In this document: one piece after another, positions 1 to 9,200 of the stretch
How positions within the stretch are numbered: the first letter of the stretch is position 1
How the letters are laid out: each line of letters begins with the position of its first letter
NCBI RefSeq assembly: GCF_019039055.1
Contig: NZ_JAHOPB010000001.1
Span: 744,001-808,000 of the forward strand
Reading direction: 5' to 3'
Source: Reyranella humidisoli
GTDB lineage: Bacteria; Pseudomonadota; Alphaproteobacteria; Reyranellales; Reyranellaceae
DNA length: 64,000 bases
The notes under the pieces: generated by a model
Seen by the model: the letters and a program-made list of their open reading frames with translations, nothing else
The model's database searches: none
Told to the model about the DNA's origin: nothing
Program-made: the position numbers and the translations under genes

Positions 1-238
1 CGCTCGTGCCCGATCCGCCGACACGGTTGTCGACGACGACCGGCTGGCCCAGAAGCTTGCCGGCGGCATCGGCCATGGCGCGGTGCCAGAGGTCGACGCC
101 GCTGCCCGCCGGCCACGGCATGATCAGGGTGATGGGCTTGCTGGGAAAATCCTTGGCACCCTGGGCTTGCAGGACCGCTGGAGCGAGAAAGCCGGCGGCA
201 AGAGCTCCCGACGAAGCGAGAAGTGAGCGACGACGCAT
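1..238 (-). CDS. Bug/TctC-family tripartite transporter substrate-binding protein, 3' part beyond window
   Basis: The gene runs off the left edge, so only the first 79 residues are visible. They hold an RRRS twin-arginine-like start, a hydrophobic leader ending near LQAQ, and the family signature PSKPITLIMPWPAGSGVD, followed by the G-L-G-Q-x-V-V-V-D-N segment shared by Bug periplasmic receptors. Such proteins bind carboxylates or related organic acids for TctAB-type permeases. It lies 11 bases downstream of a second Bug gene on the same strand and is probably co-transcribed with it. No tctA or tctB gene is nearby, so the ligand is unknown. Confidence 0.85.
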   Translation of the reverse strand, partial: MRRRSLLASSGALAAGFLAPAVLQAQGAKDFPSKPITLIMPWPAGSGVDLWHRAMADAAGKLLGQPVVVDNRVGGSGTS

Positions 239-249
239 GGCGGCCCTCC

Positions 250-1239
250 TCAGCTCTTCGCCAGGCCGAGCTTCTCCAGCGCGACCTTTTCCTCGGCATA
301 GAGCTGGCGCGCGAACTTGTCATAGGCCACGGCGGGCATGTAACGCGGCGACATGTCGTATTTCTCGAGCGTCGCGATGACGTCCTTGTCCTCGAGCGCG
401 ATCTTGAAGGCCTCGTCGAGCTTCTTGACCGTTGCCGGGTCCATACCCTTCGGGCCGCCCATGCCGAACGGCGAGTCGAACACCATGTCGAAGCCGAGAT
501 CCTTCAGGGTCGGCACATCGGGCCAGTTCTTGGTGCGCTTCTCCGTCCAGACGCAGAGCAGGCGGAGCTGGCCGGCGTCGACCAAAGGCTTCCAGCCCGT
601 CGAATCGGCCTGCAGCGTGGTGTGCTTGCCCAGCACGGCGGCATTGGTTTCGGCACCACCCTTGAACGGCACCATGGTCCACTTGATTCCGGCCTGGGCG
701 GCAATCCGCTCCATGCCGATATGCAGGGACGTGCCCGCGCCCGGCGTACCGTAGGTCACCTTGCCCGGATTGGCCTTGGCGAACTCGATGACTTCCTTGA
801 ACGTCTTGTAGGGCTGATCAGCCGCCGTCGTGACACCGAACGTGTAGCCGCTCAGGTGCGAGACGTAGGTGAAATCCTTCAGCGGATCGAACGCCGTCTT
901 CTGCATCACCGGCAGGCGGAACACGGAAATCGGGAGCTGCGAGAGGGTGTAGCCATCGGGCCGGGCCGTGGCGGCCATCGTTGCCGGTCCCAGCGTGCCC
1001 GAGGCACCGCCCTTGTTGTCGATCTGGAACGGCTGACCCAGCACCTTGCCGGCGCGCTCGCACATGGCGCGGAGCGTGATGTCGCTCGATCCGCCGGCGG
1101 GCCACGGGACGATGAACGTGATCGGCTTGCTGGGGTAGGTCTGCGCGCGGGCGGCCGGCAGATAGAGCGGCATGCCGACGCCGGCAGCAATCACGGTTCC
1201 CAGACCCCGCTTCACGAGACCACGGCGACGAATCGTCAT
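250..1239 (-). CDS. Bug/TctC-family substrate-binding protein
   Basis: This is a 329-residue periplasmic solute receptor of normal family length. The start has RRR and a hydrophobic leader cleaved near AARA|Q. The mature N-terminus shows YPSKPITFIVPWPAGGSSD, followed by the second lobe signature NKGGASGTLG and a central YGTPGAGTSLHIG ligand-loop segment. The start is supported by a GGAGG ribosome site about 6 bases upstream. The family binds small carboxylates; many alphaproteobacterial copies are orphan receptors without permease genes, as here. It leads a tandem pair with the partial Bug gene at the window edge, which suggests duplication. The substrate cannot be told from sequence. Confidence 0.9.
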   Translation of the reverse strand: MTIRRRGLVKRGLGTVIAAGVGMPLYLPAARAQTYPSKPITFIVPWPAGGSSDITLRAMCERAGKVLGQPFQIDNKGGASGTLGPATMAATARPDGYTLSQLPISVFRLPVMQKTAFDPLKDFTYVSHLSGYTFGVTTAADQPYKTFKEVIEFAKANPGKVTYGTPGAGTSLHIGMERIAAQAGIKWTMVPFKGGAETNAAVLGKHTTLQADSTGWKPLVDAGQLRLLCVWTEKRTKNWPDVPTLKDLGFDMVFDSPFGMGGPKGMDPATVKKLDEAFKIALEDKDVIATLEKYDMSPRYMPAVAYDKFARQLYAEEKVALEKLGLAKS

Positions 1240-1312
1240 TTTATTTCCTCCACTGTTTGCGGAGGAAATTGGCCGATGGCTTACACGATGTAAAGCGATT
1301 GCAGGGCGTGTG

Positions 1313-1936
1313 TTACGGCAACACCCGCTTCATCCAGCGGGCGGTGGCCTGCGCGTCCTGGCTGTCGCTGGCGTCCAGCCGGTCGATCACGCGCTGCCGG
1401 TCTTCGAGGTCGCGGTTCTGGCTGAGCTTGATCTTGGTCTGGAGTCGCGCGAGCGGCATGCGGAAGGCGACGATGCCGCGGGTCTGGGCCTCGGCATTGC
1501 CCGGCGGCAGGCGATCGAGATTCCATGACGAAGGATCGGCGCCCTCGTAGGCCGTCGATAGCCGGGTGAGGATGTCGAGCGCACCCTGCGTGTCCTCGAC
1601 GATCTGCGGCCGGCCATAGGCATGGACGGTGACGTAGTTCCAGGTCGGCACCTTGGGGCCCGGGGCGTACCAGGTGGGCGAGACATAGGCGTGCGGCCCC
1701 CAGAACAGCGCCAGCGATTCCGCCGGCCGCTCGAACAGCTTCCAGTGGGGATTGGCGCGGGCCAGATGGCCGATCAGCGCGCCGTGCTCGCTGCCGTCGT
1801 CCTGCCAGAGCAGCGACAGATGGGTGGCGAAAGGCGCGCCGGCCTCGTCGGTCGTCATCAGCAGCGCCCAGCTATGGGCCTGCATGACTTCCCGGCCGAC
1901 CGCTTCGTCGCCTGCGAAATGCTTGGGGAGATACAT
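1313..1936 (-). CDS. PaiB-like FMN-binding split-barrel protein
   Basis: The 207-residue protein opens with MYLPKHF and contains GHLARANPHW and VPTWNYVTVHAYG, the hallmarks of the PaiB/FMN-binding split-barrel family, at full family length. Bacillus PaiB is linked to negative regulation of protease and sporulation genes, but most proteobacterial members have no established role and may be FMN- or PLP-binding oxidoreductase-like proteins. It stands alone, divergent from the dienelactone hydrolase gene, with 67 bases between the two start codons. Family assignment is firm; function is not. Confidence 0.85.
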   Translation of the reverse strand: MYLPKHFAGDEAVGREVMQAHSWALLMTTDEAGAPFATHLSLLWQDDGSEHGALIGHLARANPHWKLFERPAESLALFWGPHAYVSPTWYAPGPKVPTWNYVTVHAYGRPQIVEDTQGALDILTRLSTAYEGADPSSWNLDRLPPGNAEAQTRGIVAFRMPLARLQTKIKLSQNRDLEDRQRVIDRLDASDSQDAQATARWMKRVLP

Positions 1937-2003
1937 GGCTCTGATTCCTTGAACGGCGCGTGCTTACCATGGTCCAATGCCGGCCACAGAGGGAGGAATA
2001 TTC

Positions 2004-2675
2004 ATGGGCGACGATATCCGTCTTAAGTCTGCCGCCGGCGAAATCGGTGCTTACCTGGCCACCCCGGCGGGCACGCCGAAGGGCGGCATCGTGGTCATCC
2101 AGGAGATTTTCGGCGTCAACCAGCACATCCGGGCCGTGACCGACAAGTTCGCAGCCGCTGGCTACCTCGCCCTCGCGCCGCGCTTCTTCGACCACATCAA
2201 GCCGGGCATCGAGCTGGGCTATACGCCCGACACCATCGCCGAGGGCCGCGGCTACGTCATGACGCCGGGCTTTACCGACAAGGCCGTTCAGGACGTCCAG
2301 GCGGCGATGGACGAGCTGAAGAAGCGTGGCGTGAAGAAGGTCGGAGTGACCGGCTACTGCTGGGGCGGCACGATCAGCTGGCTGGCCGCGACCCGGCTCA
2401 AGCCCGACGCGGTTTCCGCCTACTATGGCGGCGGCATCCATGGCGCGAAGGCTGAGAAGCCGACCGTGCCGACTCAGCTTCATTTCGGCGACAAGGACAT
2501 GCACATCCCGATGGCGCACGTGAACGAGCTGCGCGCGCTGCATCCCAATGTCGAGATCTTCGACTATCCGGCCGATCACGGCTTCCATTGCGACGAGCGC
2601 GGCAGCTGGGACGCCGCCGCCTCCAAGAAGGCGATGGAGCGCACGCTCGAATTGATGGCCAAGCACGTCGGCTGA
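2004..2675 (+). CDS. Dienelactone hydrolase family protein
   Basis: This 223-residue alpha/beta hydrolase has the cysteine nucleophile elbow GYCWGG characteristic of dienelactone hydrolases, where most relatives use serine. An acid-loop aspartate (FGDKDMHIP) and a late histidine (DHGFHC) complete the probable Cys-Asp-His triad. Carboxymethylenebutenolidase in chloroaromatic degradation is the type reaction, but the family is broad. ATG 2004 is preferred because GGGAGGAAT lies just upstream; an in-frame extension to 1977 lacks this. No chlorocatechol genes are nearby, so a general lactone or ester hydrolase is as likely. Confidence 0.88.
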   Translation: MGDDIRLKSAAGEIGAYLATPAGTPKGGIVVIQEIFGVNQHIRAVTDKFAAAGYLALAPRFFDHIKPGIELGYTPDTIAEGRGYVMTPGFTDKAVQDVQAAMDELKKRGVKKVGVTGYCWGGTISWLAATRLKPDAVSAYYGGGIHGAKAEKPTVPTQLHFGDKDMHIPMAHVNELRALHPNVEIFDYPADHGFHCDERGSWDAAASKKAMERTLELMAKHVG

Positions 2676-2700
2676 CGCACGACACCGTTCCCACCACCAT

Positions 2701-2771
2701 TGTCATCCCGAGCGTAAGCGAGGGACCCTTCCAGGCATCGCCAAGGGTCCCTCGCTGCGCTCGGGATGACA
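2701..2771. repeat. 71-bp palindromic intergenic repeat (REP/BIME-like)
   Basis: Two nested inverted repeats form a near-perfect hairpin. The outer arms are TGTCATCCCGAGCG (2701-2714) and its exact complement (2758-2771). The inner arms are GCGAGGGACCCTT (2718-2730) and its complement (2743-2755), around a 12-base loop. It lies 26 bases after the dienelactone hydrolase stop and may act as a terminator or processing signal. The form is typical of dispersed alphaproteobacterial palindromes, but only one copy is in the window. Confidence 0.75.
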
Positions 2772-2787
2772 GGATTTTCGCTCCAAG

Positions 2788-4026
2788 ATGCCCAGCAAAC
2801 GTCCCGCCAAGAAATCATTCACCCCCGAGGCGCGTGGCCCGTTGAACGGGGTCCGCGTCGTCGACCTGTCGCGACTGGTCGCCGGCAATGTGCTGACGCT
2901 CCAGCTCGCGGACTTCGGCGCCGAGGTCATCAAGATCGAGCCGCCGGAGGGCGACACGCTGCGCTCGTGGAGGGTGAAGGGTGTCGAGACGGCGTGGAAG
3001 GTCTACAGCCGCAACAAGAAGAGCGTCGGGCTCGACCTGCGCTCGGATGCCGGCCGCACCATCGTGCGCGAACTGGCGAAGACCGCCGCCATCCTGGTCG
3101 AGAGTTTCCGGCCGGGCGTCATGGAAGACATGGGCCTCTCGCCCGCCGAGCTGCACGCAATCAACCCGAAGCTTGTGATCCTGCGCATCTCCGGCTGGGG
3201 CCAGGACGGGCGCTATCGCCACAAGCCGGGCTTCGGCACGCTGATCGAGGGCTATAGCGGCTTCGCCTCGATGAACGGCTTCGCCGACCGCGAGCCGGTG
3301 CTGCCGCCGATGTATCTCGCCGACTGCATGGCCGCGCTGAACGGCTACGGTGCCGTCCTGGTCGCGCTGCGCGAGGTCGAGATGAACGGCGGCAAGGGCC
3401 AGGTGCTCGACCTGCCGCTGTTCGACCCGCTCTTCTCGATGCTGGGTCCGCAGGCCGCCAATCACCGGCTGACCGGCGAGGTCAAGATCCGCACCGGCAG
3501 CCGCTCGACCAATGCCGCGCCGCGCAACGTCTACCAGACGAAGGACGGAAGCTGGGTCTGCCTCTCGGCTTCGACGCAGGGCATGGCGATGCGCGTGCTG
3601 GCCAAGATCGGCCGACCGGAGCTGGCGGAGGATCCGCGCTTCGCGACCAACATCGAGCGGGTGCGCAACGGCGTCGAGCTCGACCGGATCATCGGCGAGT
3701 TCATCGGCGCCCGCGATCTCGACGAGAACCTGCGCTACTTCGACGAGGCCGGCGTCACCATCGGCCCGGTCTACGACATCTCGCAGATCGTGCAGGACGA
3801 TTATGTGCTGGAGCGCGAATCGCTGATCGAGATCGAGGACGAGGAGATGGGCGAATTGCCCACCCATCCGGTCGTGCCGCGCATGTCCGGAACGCCGGGC
3901 GCCCTGAAGAACGCCGCACCGAAGATCGGCGAGGACAACGAGGCGCTGCTGAAGCCGATGCTGGGCGCCGCCGAATACGACAGGCTGTGCGCGTCGGGCA
4001 CCATCTCGCGCGGGAAGAAGAAGTGA
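2788..4026 (+). CDS. CaiB/BaiF (family III) CoA-transferase
   Basis: The 412-residue protein shows the family III signature GVRVVDLSRLVAGN, then ADFGAEVIKIEPPEGD, and the conserved catalytic-aspartate region PPMYLADCMAALNG. Length is standard. These cytosolic enzymes transfer CoA between an acyl-CoA and a free carboxylate through an aspartyl-CoA intermediate. The gene overlaps the next one, a CitE-like lyase, by a GTGA junction. A CoA-transferase coupled to a C-C lyase suggests activation and cleavage of a branched dicarboxylate, for example an itaconate-, mesaconate- or citramalate-type pathway. That pathway is inference. Confidence 0.9.
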   Translation: MPSKRPAKKSFTPEARGPLNGVRVVDLSRLVAGNVLTLQLADFGAEVIKIEPPEGDTLRSWRVKGVETAWKVYSRNKKSVGLDLRSDAGRTIVRELAKTAAILVESFRPGVMEDMGLSPAELHAINPKLVILRISGWGQDGRYRHKPGFGTLIEGYSGFASMNGFADREPVLPPMYLADCMAALNGYGAVLVALREVEMNGGKGQVLDLPLFDPLFSMLGPQAANHRLTGEVKIRTGSRSTNAAPRNVYQTKDGSWVCLSASTQGMAMRVLAKIGRPELAEDPRFATNIERVRNGVELDRIIGEFIGARDLDENLRYFDEAGVTIGPVYDISQIVQDDYVLERESLIEIEDEEMGELPTHPVVPRMSGTPGALKNAAPKIGEDNEALLKPMLGAAEYDRLCASGTISRGKKK

Positions 4027-4916
4027 ACCGGCCTGTCCCGCCCGTCTGGCGCTCGATCCTCTACGTTCCCGGCAACGTCCCGAAGTTCATCGACAGGGCA
4101 CACGAACGCGGCGCCGATTGCGTGCTGGTCGATCTCGAGGACAGCGTGCAGCCGGCGCAGAAGCCCGAGGCGCGGGCGATGCTGCCGGAGACGATGAGGA
4201 AGGTGGTGCGTGGCGGTGCCGACGTCGCGGTGCGAATCAACCGACCGCTGCGGCTGGCGATCCCCGACATCGAGGCGGCGGTGCGGCCCGGCCTCTCGGC
4301 CCTGTTCGTCACCAAGACCGAGGGGGTGCAGCATCTGCGGCTGCTCGACGAGATGGTGACCGAGCTGGAGCGCGAGCGCGGCATGCCGGTGGGTGGCATC
4401 GGCTTCGCCGCCATGATCGAGCATCCGCGCGCCCTGCCCGAGCTCGCCGACATCGCCGAGCGCGGCCCGCGCCTCGTCGCCATGATGCTGGGCGGCGAGG
4501 ATTTCGCGCTGGAGACGGGCTCCGTGCCGGGCGACGAGACGCTCGAGTTCCCGAAGCGCATGGTGGCCTTCGCGGCCCAGGCGCACGGCGTGTCGATGAT
4601 CGGCATCCTGGGCACGGTCGCCGACTATTCAGACCCCGCCGCTTACCGGAAGAGCGCCGAACGGGCGCGCCGCTTCGGCTTCTCGGGCGGCACCTGCATT
4701 CATCCCGGCCAGGTCGGCGCGCTTAACGAGGCGTTCACGCCGACGGCGGACGAAGTGGCCTATGCGCGGAAGCTGATCGCGGCCGACGAAAAAGCCGCGG
4801 CTGAGGGCCGCGGCTCGTTCTCGGTGGATGGCAAGATGATCGACATCCCGGTGATCGATCGCGCCCGCCGGCTGTTGGAGCGGCACGCAGCGATCGAGCG
4901 GCGTCTCGGGCGTTAG
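4023..4916 (+). CDS. HpcH/HpaI aldolase, CitE/citramalyl-CoA lyase-like
   Basis: This 297-residue TIM-barrel lyase shows SILYVPGN near the N-terminus, DCVLVDLEDSV (the acidic residues ligate Mg2+), an arginine in VAVRINRP and GGEDFALETGS. These match the CitE-like group that includes malyl-, citramalyl- and beta-methylmalyl-CoA lyases. I chose GTG 4023, which overlaps the CoA-transferase stop as GTGA and follows a purine-rich GGGAAGAAGAA. Translational coupling implies a shared pathway: CoA ester formation, then cleavage to acetyl-CoA plus a keto or aldehyde product. The exact acyl-CoA cannot be assigned. Confidence 0.87.
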   Translation: MNRPVPPVWRSILYVPGNVPKFIDRAHERGADCVLVDLEDSVQPAQKPEARAMLPETMRKVVRGGADVAVRINRPLRLAIPDIEAAVRPGLSALFVTKTEGVQHLRLLDEMVTELERERGMPVGGIGFAAMIEHPRALPELADIAERGPRLVAMMLGGEDFALETGSVPGDETLEFPKRMVAFAAQAHGVSMIGILGTVADYSDPAAYRKSAERARRFGFSGGTCIHPGQVGALNEAFTPTADEVAYARKLIAADEKAAAEGRGSFSVDGKMIDIPVIDRARRLLERHAAIERRLGR

Positions 4917-4943
4917 CGCCGGTCGGCGCCAACACCCTTGGCG

Positions 4944-5741
4944 TCAGTGCTTGTCGGCCCACACCATGCGCTTCACGGCGTACATCAGGCCGGCCAGCGC
5001 CAGGAGGAACAGGATGACGCGAACGCCGGTGCGCTTGCGGTCTTCCATGTGCGGCTCGGACGCCCAGGCCAGGAACTCGGTGACGTCGGCGGCTTCCTGA
5101 TCAAGCGTGGCCTTGGTGCCGTCGGCGTAGGTCACCTTGTCGTCGCTGAGCGGCGGCGCCATGGCGATCTTGTGGCCCGGGAAGTACTTGTTGAAGTTGT
5201 CGTCCTTCTTGACGTCGAACTCCTTGATCTGCTCCGGCGTCAGCTTGTCGTACGGAACGTAGCCCGTGAGGATTCCGTAGATGAAATCGGGGCCGTACTG
5301 GCGCGCCTTGACGATGACGCTGAGGTCGGGCGGCGCCTTGCCGTTGTTGGCGGCGGCCGCGGCGGCCAGGTTGGGGAACGGCTTCTTGAAGCGATCCGAG
5401 GGACGGGCCGGCCGGTCGACCGGCGCGCCGTCGTCGTTGAGATCGGGGACGGAGATGTCCTTGATCAGGCCCTTCACCTGGTTCTCGGTCAGGCCGAGGT
5501 CGGTGAGGTTGCGATAGGCCACCAGCGACAGCGAATGACAGGCGGCGCAGACTTCCTGGTAGACCTGGAAGCCACGCTGGGCCGCAGCACGGTCGTAGGT
5601 GCCGAACGGACCCTGGAAGTGCCACTTCCGGGCAGGCGGCTGCTCGGTCCCGCCAGCCGCGATGGCGACGGTACCGGTGGCGAAGGCTGCGAGCGCGATG
5701 GCGCCAGAGACCAACAGATTGCGGGCGAACGGCTTGCGCAT
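4944..5741 (-). CDS. petC: Cytochrome c1 of the bc1 complex
   Basis: The 265-residue precursor has an N-terminal signal peptide, then the c-type heme motif CAACH with the downstream YRNLTDLG segment typical of cytochrome c1. The sixth-ligand methionine region (KIAMAPPLSDD) follows, and a C-terminal membrane anchor (VRVILFLLALAGLMYAVKRM) tethers the heme domain to the periplasmic face. It passes electrons from the Rieske protein to soluble or membrane cytochrome c. It is the last gene of the operon, 5 bases after petB. Upstream in-frame codons overlap petB in a different frame and are not part of the protein. Confidence 0.97.
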   Translation of the reverse strand: MRKPFARNLLVSGAIALAAFATGTVAIAAGGTEQPPARKWHFQGPFGTYDRAAAQRGFQVYQEVCAACHSLSLVAYRNLTDLGLTENQVKGLIKDISVPDLNDDGAPVDRPARPSDRFKKPFPNLAAAAAANNGKAPPDLSVIVKARQYGPDFIYGILTGYVPYDKLTPEQIKEFDVKKDDNFNKYFPGHKIAMAPPLSDDKVTYADGTKATLDQEAADVTEFLAWASEPHMEDRKRTGVRVILFLLALAGLMYAVKRMVWADKH

Positions 5742-5746
5742 GGCTC

Positions 5747-6982
5747 TTATACCGCCTTCTTCTTGAGTACCGCGTCGGCGATGCTGGGAGGCAATGGCAA
5801 CGGCCGTTCGATCTTGCCCAGGATCGGCAGCAGCACGAGGAAGTGGGCGAAGTAGTACAGCGTCGCGAGCTGCGACAGCGGCACCCAGAAGCCTTCCGCC
5901 GGCTTGGAACCGCAGATGCCCAGGACGATCACATCGACCACCAGGAACATCATGAACCACTTGTAGATCGGCCGGAACGTGCAGGAGCGCACGCGCGAGG
6001 TGTCGAGCCACGGCAGGACGAACAACACCGCGATGGCTCCGAACATCGCCAGCACGCCGCCCAGCTTGTCGGGAATGGCGCGCAGGATCGCGTAGAACGG
6101 CAGGAAGTACCATTCCGGCACGATGTGCGCGGGCGTGACCAGCGGGTCGGCCGGAATGTAGTTGTCCGGATGGCCCAGATAGTCGGGCGCGAAGAAGACG
6201 AACGCGGCGAAGACGATCAGGAACACCATGACGCCGAAGCCGTCCTTCATCGTGTAGTACGGATGAAAGGGGACGGTGTCCTGCGGGCCCTTCGGGTCGA
6301 TACCGGTCGGGTTGTTCGAGCCGTGCACGTGCAGCGCCACGACGTGCAGCGCGACCACCGCCACGATGATGAACGGCAACAAGTAGTGCAGGGCAAAGAA
6401 GCGGTTGAGCGTCGGGTTATCGACGGCGAAGCCGCCCCACAGCCAGATGACGATCGACTCGCCGACGACCGGGATCGCCGAGAACAGGTTGGTGATGACG
6501 GTGGCGCCCCAGAAGCTCATCTGGCCCCACGGCAGCACGTAGCCCATGAAGGCCGTCGCCATCATCAGCAGGAAGATGACGACGCCCAGGATCCACAGCA
6601 GTTCGCGCGGCGCCTTGTAGGAGCCGTAGTACATGCCGCGGAAGATGTGGATGTAGACGGCGATGAAGAAGAACGACGCCCCGTTCATGTGCAGGTCGCG
6701 GATCAGCCAGCCCTGCGGCACGTCGCGGTCGATGCGCTCGACGGCGTCGAAGGCCATCAACACGTGCGGCGTGTAGTTGGTCGCGAGCACGATGCCGGTG
6801 GCGATCATGAGGACCAGCATCACCGTGGCGATCGCGCCGAAGTTCCAGAAGTAGTTGAAGTTCCGAGGCGTCGGGAACGTGTGATATTCCTTCTCGATAT
6901 ACGAGAAGATCGGCAACCGGTGATCGATCCAGGAGATCACCTTGTTATTGAAGACCGGCGGCGTGCCGTGAGACGAGGCCAT
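5747..6982 (-). CDS. petB: Cytochrome b of the bc1 complex
   Basis: This 411-residue polytopic membrane protein carries the heme-ligating histidine pairs in helices B and D ([26 protein letters not shown]). It also has the Qo-site PEWY motif ([15 protein letters not shown]) and [16 protein letters not shown]. It oxidizes ubiquinol at Qo and reduces quinone at Qi, pumping protons through the Q cycle. Length and separate c1 gene are normal for alphaproteobacteria; it is not the fused b-c1 form seen in Bradyrhizobium. Spacing to petA (41 bases) and petC (5 bases) shows one operon. Confidence 0.98.
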   Translation of the reverse strand: MASSHGTPPVFNNKVISWIDHRLPIFSYIEKEYHTFPTPRNFNYFWNFGAIATVMLVLMIATGIVLATNYTPHVLMAFDAVERIDRDVPQGWLIRDLHMNGASFFFIAVYIHIFRGMYYGSYKAPRELLWILGVVIFLLMMATAFMGYVLPWGQMSFWGATVITNLFSAIPVVGESIVIWLWGGFAVDNPTLNRFFALHYLLPFIIVAVVALHVVALHVHGSNNPTGIDPKGPQDTVPFHPYYTMKDGFGVMVFLIVFAAFVFFAPDYLGHPDNYIPADPLVTPAHIVPEWYFLPFYAILRAIPDKLGGVLAMFGAIAVLFVLPWLDTSRVRSCTFRPIYKWFMMFLVVDVIVLGICGSKPAEGFWVPLSQLATLYYFAHFLVLLPILGKIERPLPLPPSIADAVLKKKAV

Positions 6983-7023
6983 TCTGGGAACTCCAGCGAG
7001 ATCTGAGCGGGCGATCTGGTCGA

Positions 7024-7590
7024 TCAGCCGATGCGGACGAGGGCGTCGGAAGTGAACAGGTAATCCGGAACCACGAGGTTCTTGGGTGCCGGTCCTTTGC
7101 GGATGCGGCCCGACGTGTCGTAGCTCGAGCCGTGGCAGGGGCAGAACCAGCCGCCGTACTCACCCTTGGGATCGCCCGCCTTGTTGCCGAGCGGCACGCA
7201 GCCCAGGTGGGTGCAGACGCCGATCATGATCAGCCACTCCGGCCGGACCTTCTTGGCGGTGTCGGTCACGCGCTTGTTGTCGGTCTCGGGATCCGGAAGC
7301 TGCGACATCGGCACAGCCTCGGCTTCCTTGATTTCGGCCTCGGTGCGGTGCCGGATGAACACCGGCTTGCCGCGCCACTTCACGGTCACCGCCTGGCCGA
7401 CCGCGATCGGCGTGACGTTCACCTCGATGGTCGACAGGGCCAGCGTGTCCGCGGCGGGATTGAGGTTATTGATGAAGGGCCATGCGACGGCCGCGGCACC
7501 AACGGCGCCAAGAGCGCCCGTCGCGACCATGAGGAAGTCGCGCCGTGTCGGTTCGCTGTGCCCGTGGGCTGTCGTGCTTGAAGAAGCCAT
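7024..7590 (-). CDS. petA: Rieske [2Fe-2S] subunit of the bc1 complex
   Basis: This 188-residue protein has a twin-arginine signal-anchor ([17 protein letters not shown]) that doubles as the single membrane helix. The Rieske cluster ligands lie in CTHLGC and CPCHGS, including the two extra cysteines that form the stabilizing disulfide. It transfers electrons from ubiquinol to cytochrome c1. It is the first gene of petABC; the start is supported by GGAAGAGAG. The insert between helix and cluster domain matches alphaproteobacterial proteins. Confidence 0.98.
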   Translation of the reverse strand: MASSSTTAHGHSEPTRRDFLMVATGALGAVGAAAVAWPFINNLNPAADTLALSTIEVNVTPIAVGQAVTVKWRGKPVFIRHRTEAEIKEAEAVPMSQLPDPETDNKRVTDTAKKVRPEWLIMIGVCTHLGCVPLGNKAGDPKGEYGGWFCPCHGSSYDTSGRIRKGPAPKNLVVPDYLFTSDALVRIG

Positions 7591-7749
7591 GATTACTCTC
7601 TTCCGTCCCCCCGAGGAGATGGCGGGTATATAGCCGGGAAAGCCCCTTTTGTTTCAAGGCTCTGTTGGTCGCAGGCCCGATGAGCGGCATTCTGTGACAG
7701 CGTGCCGCAGAAAAGTCACTTTCGCCCTGCGGTCTGTTTGGGAAAGTTC

Positions 7750-8208
7750 ATGCGTTTGGCCCTTTTCGAGCCGGATATTCCGCAAAACCTCGGCGCCTTC
7801 ATCCGGCTGTCGGCTGGGATGGGCGTTCCGTTGGACGTGATCGAGCCCTGCGGCTTCCCGGTCGACGACAAGAGAATCCGCAGAGCGGCCATGGACTACT
7901 ACGATCTGGCCCGCCTGACCCGCCATGCGTCCTGGGCGGCGTTTTGCCGGGACCGGCCCGCCGGCCGGCTGGTCCTGTTGTCCACCGCCGGCGCGACCCG
8001 GCTTCCTGAGGCGGTTTTCCGGCCCGACGACATCCTCCTGCTCGGCCGCGAAAGCGCCGGGGTGCCGCCCGAGGTCCATGAGAGGGCCGATCTGCGCGTG
8101 CGGATCCCGCTCCAGGCCGGGGCGAGGTCGCTCAATGTCGCCCTGTCGGCCGCGATGGTATTGAGCGAGGCCCTTCGCCAGACCTCGGGATTCGAAAAGC
8201 TCGCATGA
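7750..8208 (+). CDS. trmL: tRNA (cytidine(34)-2'-O)-methyltransferase
   Basis: This 152-residue SPOUT-fold enzyme has SpoU motif 1 (NLGAFIRL), motif 2 ([12 protein letters not shown]) and motif 3 ([19 protein letters not shown]), matching TrmL in length and order. TrmL methylates the wobble ribose of tRNA-Leu isoacceptors using SAM bound in the trefoil knot. ATG 7750 is chosen because the family begins directly with [13 protein letters not shown]; the in-frame extension to 7702 is poorly coding. Its stop overlaps hemF as ATGA, so the two genes are translationally coupled. Confidence 0.93.
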   Translation: MRLALFEPDIPQNLGAFIRLSAGMGVPLDVIEPCGFPVDDKRIRRAAMDYYDLARLTRHASWAAFCRDRPAGRLVLLSTAGATRLPEAVFRPDDILLLGRESAGVPPEVHERADLRVRIPLQAGARSLNVALSAAMVLSEALRQTSGFEKLA

Positions 8209-9131
8209 CCGCCAAGCCAAACCGCACCGCCACCAGCCCCAACGGCCCCTCTCCGCTGCCCGACGAGGCGACGATCGCCCGCCGCAAGGAGGAGGCCGCG
8301 ACCTGGTTCGCCGGCCTGCGCGACCGCATCTGTGCCGAGTTCGAGAAGATCGAGAACGAGCTTCAGGGCACCCACAGCGACAGGGCGCCCGGCCGCTTCG
8401 AGCGCAAGACCTGGCAGCGCGACAAAGGCGAGAACGGCGAGGATCGCGGCGGCGGCACCATGTCGTTGATGCGCGGCCGCGTGTTCGAGAAGGTCGGCGT
8501 CAACATCTCGACCGTGTTCGGCGAGTTCAGCCCCGAGTTCCGCGCCCAGATCCCCGGCGCCGCGCAGGACCCCCGCTTCTTCGCAGCCGGCATCTCGCTG
8601 GTCGCCCATATGCAATCGCCCAAGGTGCCGGCGGTTCACATGAACACGCGCTACATCGTGACGACGCGCAGCTGGTTCGGCGGCGGTGCCGACCTCACGC
8701 CGATGGTGCCGCACGAGCCCGACACGCGCGACTTCCACTCAGCGCTACGCGCCACCTGCGACGCGCACGATCCGTCCTGCCATCCGAACTTCAAGGAATG
8801 GTGCGACGAGTACTTCTTCCTGCCGCATCGCAACGAGCCGCGCGGCGTCGGCGGCATCTTCTACGATTATCTCGACAGCGGCGATCATGCCCGCGACTTC
8901 GCCTTCACGCGCGCCGTCGGCGAGACCTTCCTCGACATCTATCCCAGGCTGGTCCGGCGCCACATGAACGAGCCGTGGACCGAGGCCGAGCGCGCGCACC
9001 AGCTCACGCGCCGCGGCCGCTACGTCGAGTTCAACCTGCTGCACGATCGCGGCACGCGATTTGGACTGATGACCGGCGGCAACGTCGAGGCGATCCTGAT
9101 GTCGCTGCCGCCCGAGGTGCGCTGGCCTTAA
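8205..9131 (+). CDS. hemF: Oxygen-dependent coproporphyrinogen III oxidase
   Basis: The 308-residue protein carries HemF signatures: [44 protein letters not shown] [10 protein letters not shown] and [16 protein letters not shown]. It performs the aerobic two-step decarboxylation of coproporphyrinogen III to protoporphyrinogen IX in heme synthesis. The start overlaps trmL by ATGA. A strong bidirectional terminator follows directly. The oxygen-requiring enzyme, with the bc1 operon nearby, fits aerobic respiration. Confidence 0.96.
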   Translation: MTAKPNRTATSPNGPSPLPDEATIARRKEEAATWFAGLRDRICAEFEKIENELQGTHSDRAPGRFERKTWQRDKGENGEDRGGGTMSLMRGRVFEKVGVNISTVFGEFSPEFRAQIPGAAQDPRFFAAGISLVAHMQSPKVPAVHMNTRYIVTTRSWFGGGADLTPMVPHEPDTRDFHSALRATCDAHDPSCHPNFKEWCDEYFFLPHRNEPRGVGGIFYDYLDSGDHARDFAFTRAVGETFLDIYPRLVRRHMNEPWTEAERAHQLTRRGRYVEFNLLHDRGTRFGLMTGGNVEAILMSLPPEVRWP

Positions 9132-9200
9132 AAATATCCCGTCGTCTCGGCCGGAGCCTCGCGCAGCGAGGCGTAGCGGAGAGACGACGGGATTTTTTTC
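9131..9200. terminator. Bidirectional rho-independent terminator between convergent genes
   Basis: An inverted repeat with arms ATCCCGTCGTCTC (about 9136-9148) and GAGACGACGGGAT (9181-9193) encloses a second hairpin, GCCTCGC-gca-GCGAGGC (9156-9172). It is flanked by AAAAAT on the left and a run of seven T on the right, so it can terminate hemF and the convergent ATPase gene. The element fills the whole gap between the two stop codons. Confidence 0.85.
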
